Assembly (NCBI GenBank): GCA_003242205.1
Contig: QGUR01000021.1
Coordinates: 1 to 24,374, forward strand
Length of the DNA stretch: 24,374 nucleotides
From: Chloroflexota bacterium
Lineage (GTDB): Bacteria > Chloroflexota > Anaerolineae > Aggregatilineales > Phototrophicaceae
Direction: 5' to 3'
This document shows, one piece after another, positions 8,401 to 15,161 of the stretch. The position numbers and the translations under genes were made by a program. Position 1 is the stretch's first letter; each line of letters begins with the position of its first letter. The notes beneath the pieces were generated by a model. That model did not search any database, was not told the DNA's origin, and saw only the letters and a list, made by a program, of their open reading frames with translations.

Positions 8401-9825
8401 GTACGGACGACCCATCATCGTCTGGTGGATGTGACCATGCGACTGCTGGGCGAGTCGTATGCGCCCAACCTGCGCCTGTGGCGCGATACCTATGAGGCTT
8501 TTCTGGCCGCCTATACCGACCGCACCGTGCGCCGCAGCGCCCGGCTGTCCCGTTTTAACGAACTTTTCCGGTCGATGTTCATCGACCGGCACCCGGCCTA
8601 TCCACTCTACCGTCACTGGTACGAGTTGACCGAACGCGCCCCTGAGTTCCCGGCTCCGCCGACGGATGAACCGACGCCGCGCCTGACCGATGCCGAGGAT
8701 AGCGATCTGGAAGCGATTGGCGAACCTGCTTACGACGCCGGGCAGGTTGCGTCGCGCGGGCGGCGCAGACGTTCGGTTCCCGGCCTGCCGCTGGTGGCGA
8801 TGGGGACGGTCGTCGCTCTGGCGGTGATCATCGGCGTGATCGCGCTGGCGCGCCCCGATATGCCGGTCATCCCCGGCGGGGCGGATGAAACCGAAACGCC
8901 GGAGCCGGCAACCAGTCAGGTAGAACCAACAGAAGTGGTTCAGGCGGCGGTCACCGAGGCTGTGACAGCCCCGCCGACGCCGACATCGAGTTTTATCGTC
9001 TTTACCCCCGCGCCTGATGCCAACGCCGTGGCCGAAACCCAGCCGGTCATCAATCGTGGCCTGCCGACCCGACCGCCTACGGAAGCGCCGCCAACGCCGG
9101 TTGTTCCCACCCAGACCGAGCAGCCCGTACCCGTAATTGTGGCGACCGCGACATTTACACCTGCACCGACGAATACGCCGACTCTGTCGCCGACGCCGCG
9201 CCCGACCGTGCCACCCGAAGGTCTGACCGGATCGCAGGATCTGCTGGCGGCGATCAATGGCGTCGAAAATGTGCCCTGGACGAGCGAGCAGTTTGCGTTG
9301 GCCGGTAGCGAGGTGTGGCGGCTGGGCGTCGCCTCTGTGGCTGGCGATGGCAGCGGCGATGTCGTCGTCGTGCCAGTGCCGGCGGATATGCTGGAAGAAC
9401 TTTATGGCAACAACGCAGCCAGCCGGATTGCCGGTATCGAAGCCACGCTGGCGTTGACGACCTTTGAGCCGGAACTGCTGTCGCGGCAGCAGGTTTACTT
9501 TGGCGCGGTGCTGGCCAGCGCAACCGACCCAACGCAGACGATCGGCATTCAGGTCATGTTGAACCAGCCCGGCATTATCAATCTGGGCCAGCGGCAGGGC
9601 GGCGACGTGCGAATGATCAGCCAGCGGTCGGTCTCTGCGCCGGTCGTGCGCGTGCGTCTGATGCGCGACGAAGTGACGGGCGTCGTGACGACCTACTACA
9701 ACAACGAGCAGCTCGGCCAGCCCGTGCTCTTTGTCGGCCCCGACGATCCGGTCGCGCCCGTGTTGTTCGTGCGTAACGGCGGCGTGATCGTGAGCGTGAC
9801 CGAGTGGAAGGTCATCCTGCGCTGA
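5458..9825 (+). CDS. Giant membrane protein: kinase-like domain, helical repeats, TM, external domain
   Basis: A 1455-residue protein with four parts. Residues about 10-260 have a protein-kinase-like fold: Lys40 in VVIKRP, a likely helix-C Glu61, YIVMERAEG as the hinge, YND in place of HRD (Asp145 kept), and DWG in place of DFG (Asp164 kept). The catalytic-loop Lys and the metal-binding Asn of HRDxKxxN are replaced (Asp147 and His150), so activity is doubtful. Residues 260-1080 are almost wholly helical with TPR-like stretches (AARIYLESGNWPRAVTLLDEL; LGDAERLGAQAMEISRNDSE). A basic stretch (1102-1105) precedes one membrane helix (about 1110-1132), then a Thr/Pro-rich linker (1135-1255) and a beta-rich outer domain of about 200 residues. 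The layout resembles PknB-type receptor kinases without PASTA repeats. The start has a strong AGGAG and a promoter. I do not recognise a named gene; ligand and partners are unknown. Confidence 0.85.
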   Translation: MADSLFDSRYRYDSIYPRGRSGETLRAVDTHDNDRPVVIKRPAPNDAPPIRAGQEVSILNERKALSRLAGQPAVTALLGSGQFSVGGIPHQYIVMERAEGLVVADLVRDLAARGERLPELEMLVILDALLEVLAAAHKQDIVYNDVDAKHLFWDRTQYRLKIIDWGNAVFLEGDESTPQGISRQSDIFQVGELLYFILTGGGRLDIPRDSLDDFRVDFGPDTARIHTRLIGIVSRAVHPNLKLRYQSVEELRADLAAYREPLERERNAIIGRVTERLKRDRSKDELYSLLKALEPALEMDPGYPPANEVRREIMNRLSDIEVDADLDAARIYLESGNWPRAVTLLDELRTRARGDNLVIITLLLEWAKLLLDKDLHPTPPAVLDAIVLLFEHHAARAAHLLLTQDDERTEAQQLCWLLAERISAHIHDVLLLRPNLYRLDAALYYLAQEGLPLGEPRALLAEIRASLDDIPDAGEISLITLRDRYRATVDNLTALGTLLEAVNSTYKLPNRKLPMSALERALNAAMTLADNMHVIGKQATASPRDALAALDSSRSIEPENPVWDMVAHMLDSLYETLEAYQIYVPAADGSDLELWLNTAQSELEPYTERLFDEMLVSIVKGLNTAERAWRAYAAAAIQGNRAGAINALAQAADAVNDASPTLAGWLNQLRTVITNAGYIERHALYGGLGRALADGWEAYDRGRLGDAERLGAQAMEISRNDSERFAARRLRELAETTRSWVERNGVSDPKRTQSALTTIELLYTAEENATRNNFSSQMPSKETYLKAMNKGLVELFSRNSTAAVRVLFFNYLLLGTLDAHEGALDDAAFWREAALRTLGDLAEKHPATRALDDLIDRRRDLQAAQELLSRINGPHALATLESTRRRLEDSPQSRLLSASIYSLRELQAAVRDWSDGEFRAAGIKLENALKAVDEAETQASISLTNYRAWLMDLIAAAADLHNVSRRMQQIIDELPDEPDEQVRTTHHRLVDVTMRLLGESYAPNLRLWRDTYEAFLAAYTDRTVRRSARLSRFNELFRSMFIDRHPAYPLYRHWYELTERAPEFPAPPTDEPTPRLTDAEDSDLEAIGEPAYDAGQVASRGRRRRSVPGLPLVAMGTVVALAVIIGVIALARPDMPVIPGGADETETPEPATSQVEPTEVVQAAVTEAVTAPPTPTSSFIVFTPAPDANAVAETQPVINRGLPTRPPTEAPPTPVVPTQTEQPVPVIVATATFTPAPTNTPTLSPTPRPTVPPEGLTGSQDLLAAINGVENVPWTSEQFALAGSEVWRLGVASVAGDGSGDVVVVPVPADMLEELYGNNAASRIAGIEATLALTTFEPELLSRQQVYFGAVLASATDPTQTIGIQVMLNQPGIINLGQRQGGDVRMISQRSVSAPVVRVRLMRDEVTGVVTTYYNNEQLGQPVLFVGPDDPVAPVLFVRNGGVIVSVTEWKVILR

Positions 9826-9969
9826 TGTAACGCGCCACTACGGTTGCCCCGCGCTGTCCTCGATCACCGGCCCTGAGCTTAGCAAAATCACCGTGCCGCC
9901 AGCGGCTTCGCTGCTCCGAGCGCATGGGCTGTACTCCCGCACCCGAAACGCATAACCTTCAAAACGGTT

Positions 9970-9975
9970 TATACT
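9970..9975 (+). promoter_or_regulatory. Candidate -10 box for the CGNR regulator
   Basis: TATACT in the otherwise featureless 211-base gap after the large gene, about 60 bases before the CGNR start. No -35 box is convincing. A small AAGAG/CTCTT inverted repeat just downstream (around 9980-9996) could be a protein site. Confidence 0.25.
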
Positions 9976-10036
9976 GGTTAAAGAGTAGCACGCTCTTCAT
10001 CCGGTAAACATCTGTTTGGGGGGCCTGCGTGGGAGA

Positions 10037-10681
10037 ATGGAAAAGCCGATGACGCTGACCGATTTCAACACGCTGCGTCTCGATGGCGGCAGCCTGCCGT
10101 TGGATTTCGTCAATACGGTGAGCGACCGTGTTCACCTGCTGGCGACGGAATATCTGCGTAGCTACGCCGACCTGCTGAACTGGAGCGTTTACGCGGGCGC
10201 GCTCGATGAGCAACAGGCGGAACCGTTGCGCGCTGTCGCCGCGCAGAAGCCTGACGAAGCGTGCAGGGTGCTCAAACAGGCGCTCGAACTGCGCGACCGC
10301 CTTCATACCATCTTCAGCGCTGTTGCTGCGGGCGAACGGCCGGATGAAACCGATCTGGAAGCGCTCAACGCGGTCGTGGCCGCCGCGGCTGCGCGCCGGA
10401 TGCTCGTTGTGGAAGGGGACGGTTTTGCGTGGCGCTGGTCGCTTCCGGCAGACGCGCTTGAGCAAATGCTGTGGATTGTCGCCTATGAAGCGGCCGAACT
10501 TCTCGCTTCACCGTTGCGCTCGCGCGTGCGTGTTTGCCCCGCGCCGGATGGATGCGGCTGGCTGTTTCTGGACATGAGCAAGAACCGCAGCCGGCGCTGG
10601 TGCAGCATGGAGACGTGTGGCAATCAGGCCAAGGCTCGGCGGCACTACCGGCGACATAAAACGGGTACAGGTGCTCGATAA
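10037..10681 (+). CDS. ABATE/CGNR zinc-finger putative transcriptional regulator
   Basis: A 214-residue protein with the two-part build of the CGNR family: an N-terminal ABATE domain (about 12-155; LDGGSLPLDFVNTVSDR, then helices) and a C-terminal zinc-binding, DNA-binding finger (166-205). Finger cysteines are Cys167, Cys173, Cys189 and Cys194 in CPAPDGCGWLFLDMSKNRS and RRWCSMETCGNQAKARRHY. The eponymous CGNR reads CGNQ here. The family is thought to bind a small ligand through ABATE and DNA through the finger. The ATG at 10037 abuts GGGAGA, which is too close; the ATG at 10049 (MTLTDF) is an equally good start, with that GGGAGA 12 bases upstream. It precedes a four-gene operon on the same strand by 158 bases and could regulate it; this is inference from position only. 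Confidence 0.85.
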   Translation: MEKPMTLTDFNTLRLDGGSLPLDFVNTVSDRVHLLATEYLRSYADLLNWSVYAGALDEQQAEPLRAVAAQKPDEACRVLKQALELRDRLHTIFSAVAAGERPDETDLEALNAVVAAAAARRMLVVEGDGFAWRWSLPADALEQMLWIVAYEAAELLASPLRSRVRVCPAPDGCGWLFLDMSKNRSRRWCSMETCGNQAKARRHYRRHKTGTGAR

Positions 10682-10839
10682 TTTATCGCCCGCCTTGCGG
10701 CGCTGCGCTCTCTGAAAGCAGGGGTAGCTGGTATGCGAGGACTGGCATATTGGGGTTCTCGCGCCTGCCTGTTCGGCGGCCCGAATGCGCTGTTTTCCGG
10801 TATCATCATGGTAGCGTCACATATGAAAGAAGACGTGAA

Positions 10840-11607
10840 ATGCCCTGGAATCCGGAGCAGTATCATAAATTCAGGGCGCAGCGGGCCGCGCCGTTTGAAG
10901 ACCTCGTCAAACTCATACGGGTTCGCCCCGGAATGCGCGCCATCGACCTTGGCTGTGGCACGGGCGAGTTGACCGCCCGGCTGGCCGACCTGCTGCCGGA
11001 CAGCGACGTTCTTGGGCTGGATAGCTCGGCGGAGATGCTCGGCCGGGCTGAGGCGTTTGTTCGACCCGGCCTGCGCTTTGAGCAAGGAACGATTGAGAGC
11101 GTCGCGGGGGAGTGGGACCTGATTTTCTCACATGCCGCGCTCCAGTGGGTGGACGATCACCAGACGCTGATATCACGGTTGTTCGGCCTGTTAAAGCCTG
11201 GGGGCCAGCTTGTGGTCCAGATGCCATCCAACCACACCCACTACAGCCATCAGGTCGTTCGGGAACTGGCGGCGCAGGAACCTTTCGCCACGGCGCTCGG
11301 CGGCTGGTCGCGTTCAGCGCCTGTGCTGCCGATTGACGCCTACGCCGAACTGCTCTTCGCCTGCGGCGGCGAGGACATCACCGTATTTGAGAAGATTTAT
11401 CCACATATCCTGCCAGACGCCGATGCCATTGCCGAGTGGACATCTGGCACGCTGCTGGTTCCGTATATGGAGCGGCTACCATCCGCGCTGCACGCGGCCT
11501 TTATGGATGCCTACCGAACGCGGCTACGCGCCCGCTGGCCTCAAGGCCCGGTTTTCTACGGTTTCCGGCGGACGCTGTTTGCAGCGATCGCCCCGCAGGG
11601 AGAATAA
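10840..11607 (+). CDS. tam: Trans-aconitate 2-methyltransferase-like SAM methyltransferase
   Basis: A 255-residue class I methyltransferase, close to the 252 residues of E. coli Tam, which methylates trans-aconitate, an inhibitor of the citric acid cycle, using S-adenosylmethionine. Support beyond the generic SAM fold is good: it begins MPWNPEQYHKF, has motif I DLGCGTGEL (36-44), DLIFSHAALQWVDDH (93-107), LKPGGQLVVQMPSN (118-131), and a C-terminal AEWTSGTLLVPYMERL like Tam. The frame is open 30 codons upstream without Tam similarity, so the ATG at 10840 is chosen; AAAGAAGA is a modest binding site. It heads an operon: the next start is two bases after its stop. Substrate could differ from aconitate. 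Confidence 0.85.
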   Translation: MPWNPEQYHKFRAQRAAPFEDLVKLIRVRPGMRAIDLGCGTGELTARLADLLPDSDVLGLDSSAEMLGRAEAFVRPGLRFEQGTIESVAGEWDLIFSHAALQWVDDHQTLISRLFGLLKPGGQLVVQMPSNHTHYSHQVVRELAAQEPFATALGGWSRSAPVLPIDAYAELLFACGGEDITVFEKIYPHILPDADAIAEWTSGTLLVPYMERLPSALHAAFMDAYRTRLRARWPQGPVFYGFRRTLFAAIAPQGE

Positions 11608-11609
11608 CC

Positions 11610-12122
11610 ATGCTCACCGTTTCTTCTGACCGCCTGCTGTTGATGGCCTGCAGCGCGCAGGTGGCTCGTGCTGCGTTCAATGGCCGGCGTCATGCCGAAG
11701 TGCTGATCCGGTACCGGGTTCACCCGGATTGGCCAAGTGCGGAAATTCACGGTTATTTGCCTGTCTATGCCCGGCAGGTCGAAAATGACCCTGCGTTAAT
11801 CGGCTGGGGCGTCTGGATGATTATCCATGTCGCCGATCAGGTGGTCATCGGCGATGTCGGTTTCAAAGGCCGGCCCAACGCGCGCGGCGCGGTCGATATT
11901 GGATATGGCATCGTTCCGGAATATCGCCGTCAGGGTTTCGGCTTCGAGGCGGCGCGCGCGCTTCGGGACTGGGCTTTCGAGCAACCGGGCGTGCAGCGGT
12001 TGACCGCCGATTGTCGCCCCGATAACGTTGGTTCGATTCGCATTCTGGAAAAGCTGGGCCTGCAACGCATCGGCGTGTCGAACGGCGGGTTGTTGCTCTG
12101 GGAACTGGCGAAGGAAGCCTGA
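11610..12122 (+). CDS. GNAT family N-acetyltransferase (RimJ/RimL-like)
   Basis: A 170-residue acetyl-CoA-dependent transferase of the GNAT fold. The acetyl-CoA pyrophosphate loop is seen in PEYRRQGFGFEAARAL (RRQGFG), preceded by the strand VDIGYGIV and followed by RLTADCRPDNVGSIRILEKLG, the signature of RimJ/RimL-like members that acetylate amino groups of proteins or small molecules. The acceptor is unknown. The ATG at 11610 is two bases past the previous stop and has GGGAG eight bases upstream inside the end of tam, so translation is likely coupled. The long upstream open frame overlapping tam is a shadow. The following VOC-GNAT fusion also starts two bases after this stop. Confidence 0.9.
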   Translation: MLTVSSDRLLLMACSAQVARAAFNGRRHAEVLIRYRVHPDWPSAEIHGYLPVYARQVENDPALIGWGVWMIIHVADQVVIGDVGFKGRPNARGAVDIGYGIVPEYRRQGFGFEAARALRDWAFEQPGVQRLTADCRPDNVGSIRILEKLGLQRIGVSNGGLLLWELAKEA

Positions 12123-12124
12123 GT

Positions 12125-13066
12125 GTGGCGGAGAGCACAGCGGTGACGATCAGCCGGTTACATCATGTTCAGATCACCATTCCGCCGGGCCAGGAAGCGG
12201 CGGCGCGCGCGTTTTACTGCGGGCTGCTGGGCCTCCCGGAGATCGACAAGCCGGAATCGCTGGCGGGCAGAGGCGGCTTCTGGGTAGCGCTTGGCGACCA
12301 GCAGGTCCATATTGGCGTTGAGGAAGGCGTCGATCGGGAACGCACGAAGGCTCATGTGGCCTATCAGGTCGATGACCTGCAGGCGTGGCGGGCGCGGCTG
12401 ACCGAGCGCGGTATCCAACTGGCCGAGTCGATCCCGATACCGGGTTTTGACCGCTTTGAGTTTCGCGACCCGTTTGGCAACCGCGTCGAATTCATCCAGC
12501 CCCGGCGCGAACCTTACCTCGCTCGTCCCAGTATCGAGTTCCGCGATAGCTACCTTGAGGCGCTGCGTGAATATCAGATGGAAGGACGCGAATTGCACGT
12601 CGATTACGAGTGGGCGGCGCGTTCGTTCGCGTTGTTCGTGCAGAGCCGCCTCGACCGTGCGAAACCGAGGCAGTTTGCGCCATCCTACGTGCCGGAAAGC
12701 GAGTTCTGGTTGATCGACAACGGTGAATACATCGGCACGACGCGCATTCGCCATCGCCTGAACGACTTTCTCCGCAAGTATGGCGGCAACATCGGGTACC
12801 AGATACGCCCGTCCAGACGGCGTCAGGGCTATGGCAGGCGCATTCTGCAACTGGCGCTGGTTGAAGCACGCCGGCTGGGGCTGACGCGCGCGCTCGTCAC
12901 CTGCAACCGCGAGAACATTGGTTCGCGCAAAATCATCGAGGCAAACGGTGGCGTCTTTGAAGGCGAAGGCCCGGTGACCATTGACGGCGCGATTATTCAC
13001 GAGCGGCGCTACTGGTTTGACCTGACGTCCGTTGCTAACGGGCGGCGGGAGGAGGAGAGATCATGA
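12125..13066 (+). CDS. VOC (glyoxalase-like) domain fused to a GNAT acetyltransferase
   Basis: A 313-residue two-domain cytoplasmic protein. Residues 9-126 form a vicinal-oxygen-chelate domain: ISRLHHVQITIP with His13/His14, RAFYCGLLGLPE, AHVAYQVDDLQAWRARL, and FEFRDPFGNRVEFIQP with Glu122 as probable metal ligand. Residues 140-300 form a GNAT domain: EFWLIDNGEYIGTTRIR, the acetyl-CoA loop PSRRRQGYGRRI (229-240), and RENIGSRKIIEANGGVFEG. VOC proteins include glyoxalases, dioxygenases and antibiotic-binding proteins; pairing with an acetyltransferase suggests modification or resistance to a small molecule, which is inference. The GTG at 12125 has GAAGGAAG upstream; another GTG at 12143 with GGAG is possible. 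The stop overlaps the next start by four bases (ATGA). Confidence 0.88.
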   Translation: MAESTAVTISRLHHVQITIPPGQEAAARAFYCGLLGLPEIDKPESLAGRGGFWVALGDQQVHIGVEEGVDRERTKAHVAYQVDDLQAWRARLTERGIQLAESIPIPGFDRFEFRDPFGNRVEFIQPRREPYLARPSIEFRDSYLEALREYQMEGRELHVDYEWAARSFALFVQSRLDRAKPRQFAPSYVPESEFWLIDNGEYIGTTRIRHRLNDFLRKYGGNIGYQIRPSRRRQGYGRRILQLALVEARRLGLTRALVTCNRENIGSRKIIEANGGVFEGEGPVTIDGAIIHERRYWFDLTSVANGRREEERS

Positions 13067-13413
13067 ACGGCGCTTCGGGCTGGCAGCCCTATGACGAAGG
13101 CCGGACGATTGGCGCGACCGGCGCAAACGGCGGCGACATCATCCGTGACGAGGAACATCCGAACGGCGCGCGTATTACGCTGGAACGGGATTGCCTGCGC
13201 GTTCCTTACGCGATCACGTGCAGTGTTTACGGTTTTGGCACACACGAGCGCTTTATCGCCGACGAACCGACGGCCATGCATATCTACGAAGGAATGAAGG
13301 GCGAACTGGAGGCCATTCTGCGGCTTGTTCCAACGGAAGGCGACGCCGAGCAGGAGGCCAGATTCGACGCGGCAGCGGAAGCCTTTGAGGCGTTCGTGGC
13401 GCGGAACAGCTAA
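13063..13413 (+). CDS. Uncharacterised 116-residue protein
   Basis: Last gene of the tam-GNAT-VOC/GNAT operon. It starts inside the previous stop (ATGA overlap) behind a very strong GGAGGAGGAG, so it is certainly translated. It is soluble, acidic, without signal peptide. A first half with RTIGATGANGGDIIRDEEHP and GARITLERDCLRVPYAIT looks beta-rich; the second half (ADEPTAMHIYEGMKGELEAI to the end) is helical. I do not recognise a family. Its fixed place at the end of the operon suggests it serves the same pathway. Its TAA runs into the A-tract of the LysM gene's terminator. Confidence 0.8.
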   Translation: MNGASGWQPYDEGRTIGATGANGGDIIRDEEHPNGARITLERDCLRVPYAITCSVYGFGTHERFIADEPTAMHIYEGMKGELEAILRLVPTEGDAEQEARFDAAAEAFEAFVARNS

Positions 13414-13449
13414 AAAAAGCCCTCTGTTCTCCAGACAGAACAGAGGGCT
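13410..13449 (-). terminator. Strong intrinsic terminator of the LysM gene
   Basis: A perfect 13-bp stem (13418-13430 with 13437-13449) and a six-base loop. On the minus strand it is followed by seven T residues, 29 bases past the LysM stop. On the plus strand it sits directly after the operon's last stop codon and may also slow transcription there, though no U-run follows. Confidence 0.92.
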
Positions 13450-13478
13450 GAAGCTAACTGATACGTCCTGTGCAAGCG

Positions 13479-14141
13479 TCAGGGCGCGGCAGCGCGCCAG
13501 TTGGTATAGCGCTGGCTGGTGCAGATCGGAATATCGCTCACCAACGCCTGTACTTCCCACTGGAAGCGGAAGCCCGGGCCGGCGGGGCCGCCGACGTTCC
13601 CCGTGACGTTGGTACGCGTGGCTGGCGTGTCGAACACCGCCACCAGACGGCCGGGCGTGATGTCGAGGTTATAGACGTTCACGCGGTAGCTGGTCGCGCC
13701 CGGAACCGGGTTCCAGTAGAAGGTTTGCTCGCCGTAGGCCATACCGTCCAGCGGAGACGTCCCAACCAGCAGGCGGCAATCGAGCACGATGGGTGGAATG
13801 TGGACCGACGGGATGGAAAAGACCGGCGGCAGAATGCCGCGCCCGCCTGGGTTTGGCGGCACGGTCACGGGTGGCTGCGGAGCCGTGTCGGCGCAGGGAA
13901 TCCTGAGCACGCTACCCGCATAGATCCGCGCATAGTTGGTGATGCCATTCGCTGCCGCGATGGCTTGCATTGTCGTGCCATAGCGGAGAGAAATCCGGAA
14001 GAGGTTCTCTCCGGGTTGCACGATGTGTGTCACGTCCGGGCCGCAGGCGGCTTCAGCAGGGGCGGCTGATGCCGGTGCGACGAGTAACGGTACGATAAGG
14101 AGTGCGAGCAATATTACAGCAAGCCATGTGCGCGATTTCAT
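13479..14141 (-). CDS. Secreted LysM-domain protein
   Basis: A 220-residue exported protein. It has a classical signal peptide (basic MKSR, hydrophobic 6-22, cleavage likely after ASA at residue 26). A LysM domain covers about 37-82 (THIVQPGENLFRISLRYG, AIAAANGI, GSVLRIP), a fold that binds N-acetylglucosamine polymers such as peptidoglycan. A Pro-rich linker (87-110) leads to a beta-sandwich-like C-terminal domain (115-215; FYWNPVPGATSYRVNVYNLD, FRFQWEVQAL) resembling fibronectin type III. Two cysteines (Cys33 and Cys83) flank LysM and may be bridged. No hydrolase motif is seen, so a binding or scaffold role at the wall is likely. The start has AGGAGA nine bases upstream. It is transcribed alone: divergent from the enoyl-CoA hydratase gene and closed by a strong terminator. 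Confidence 0.9.
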   Translation of the reverse strand: MKSRTWLAVILLALLIVPLLVAPASAAPAEAACGPDVTHIVQPGENLFRISLRYGTTMQAIAAANGITNYARIYAGSVLRIPCADTAPQPPVTVPPNPGGRGILPPVFSIPSVHIPPIVLDCRLLVGTSPLDGMAYGEQTFYWNPVPGATSYRVNVYNLDITPGRLVAVFDTPATRTNVTGNVGGPAGPGFRFQWEVQALVSDIPICTSQRYTNWRAAAP

Positions 14142-14351
14142 CAGGCTGTCTCCTTGCAGATCGCACTAACGTCCATGATTCAATTTTATAACAAAATAGC
14201 CTACGCTAACTCAGCGGCTGTGTTGGAATATAGGGTAGGAAGTGTTAACAAAAGGTATCAACAGGTTAAAAATGACGATTTGAGATTTCTAACTGCGCTA
14301 TACTCCGCGGGAATGATCCCCTGCCTTTTACCATCGTAGGAGATGCTGCCG
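14142..14351. other. AT-rich divergent promoter region
   Basis: This 210-base gap between the divergent LysM and enoyl-CoA hydratase genes is clearly richer in A and T than its surroundings, mostly at 14175-14300. It holds TATACT (14299-14304) on the plus strand and TATAAA (minus, near 14186-14191). Neither has a convincing -35 box. Small inverted repeats include CGCT-AACTC-AGCG and TTAAC/GTTAA. No DnaA box or small gene is evident. Confidence 0.45.
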
Positions 14352-15128
14352 ATGTCATACGAGACCATACTGGTGGAAACGCCCGCTGAAGGCGTTGGCC
14401 TGGTTCGCCTCAATCGTCCTCAGGCTTTGAATGCGCTCAACAGCCGGTTAATGGCCGAGTTATTTGATGCGTTTGCAGCGTTCGAGCGCGATGAAGCGAT
14501 AGGGTGTATCGTCGTGACCGGCAGCGATAAGGCTTTCGCTGCGGGCGCGGACATCCGGCAGATGGCCGAAAGCGACGCGGTTGAAATGTTGGTGAGAGAC
14601 GACCTTACCGACTGGTCGCGTATGCGCGCCATCACCAAGCCGATCATCGCGGCGGTTAGCGGGTGGGCGCTGGGCGGTGGTTGCGAGCTTGCCATGGCCT
14701 GCGACATGATTGTCGCCTCGGAAACGGCCCGCTTCGGCCAGCCGGAGGTAACGATCGGCATCATGCCGGGCGCGGGCGGAACCCAGCGCCTGACGCGCGC
14801 CATCGGTAAGGCGCTTGCGATGGAAGTGATGCTCGGTAACCGGCATCTGACGGCCGAGGAAGCGCTGGCTGCAGGGCTTGTGAACCGTGTGTATCCGGTC
14901 GAGGAATATCTGAACGAGGCCATTCAGCTTGCCGCGCGGATTGCCGCCATGCCGCGCGTCGCCGTGCGCCTCATCAAGGATGCGGTGAACAAGGCGTATG
15001 AGCTGAGCCTGACGGACGGACTGGACTATGAAAAGCGCAACTTCTACCTGTTGTTCGGCACGGATGACAAACGCGAAGGCATGGCTGCGTTCATCGAAAA
15101 GCGCACGCCACAGTGGAAGCATCGCTGA
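14352..15128 (+). CDS. Enoyl-CoA hydratase (crotonase family)
   Basis: A 258-residue crotonase-fold enzyme that adds water to trans-2-enoyl-CoA in fatty acid oxidation or related acyl-CoA pathways. Both catalytic glutamates of true hydratases are present: Glu112 in GGGCELAMACD and Glu132 in GQPEVTIGIMPGAGGTQRL. The oxyanion-hole segments AFAAGADI (61-68) and GWALGGG (104-110) are also seen. Length is usual for the family. The ATG at 14352 is preferred over the one nine bases earlier because AGGAG directly abuts the earlier one and stands about ten bases before this. No other beta-oxidation gene is nearby. The following nucleotidase-like gene starts 33 bases after the stop and is probably cotranscribed. 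Confidence 0.93.
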   Translation: MSYETILVETPAEGVGLVRLNRPQALNALNSRLMAELFDAFAAFERDEAIGCIVVTGSDKAFAAGADIRQMAESDAVEMLVRDDLTDWSRMRAITKPIIAAVSGWALGGGCELAMACDMIVASETARFGQPEVTIGIMPGAGGTQRLTRAIGKALAMEVMLGNRHLTAEEALAAGLVNRVYPVEEYLNEAIQLAARIAAMPRVAVRLIKDAVNKAYELSLTDGLDYEKRNFYLLFGTDDKREGMAAFIEKRTPQWKHR

Positions 15129-15161
15129 CGGCGCTGGCCGCACCGGGCTTGTGGGTCTCTG

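Noticed and set aside
9826..10036. Possible small RNA in the gap after the kinase-like gene
   Set aside because: Only weak stems such as AGCGGC-TTC-GCTGCT are seen, with no terminator or conserved RNA feature.
10823..10972. ATG at 10823 as start of a small gene before tam
   Set aside because: It is in a different frame, overlaps the conserved N-terminus of the methyltransferase and encodes nothing recognisable.
12158..13000. Minus-strand open frame of 280 codons opposite the VOC-GNAT gene
   Set aside because: The plus strand encodes two clear domains with conserved motifs; the antisense product has none.
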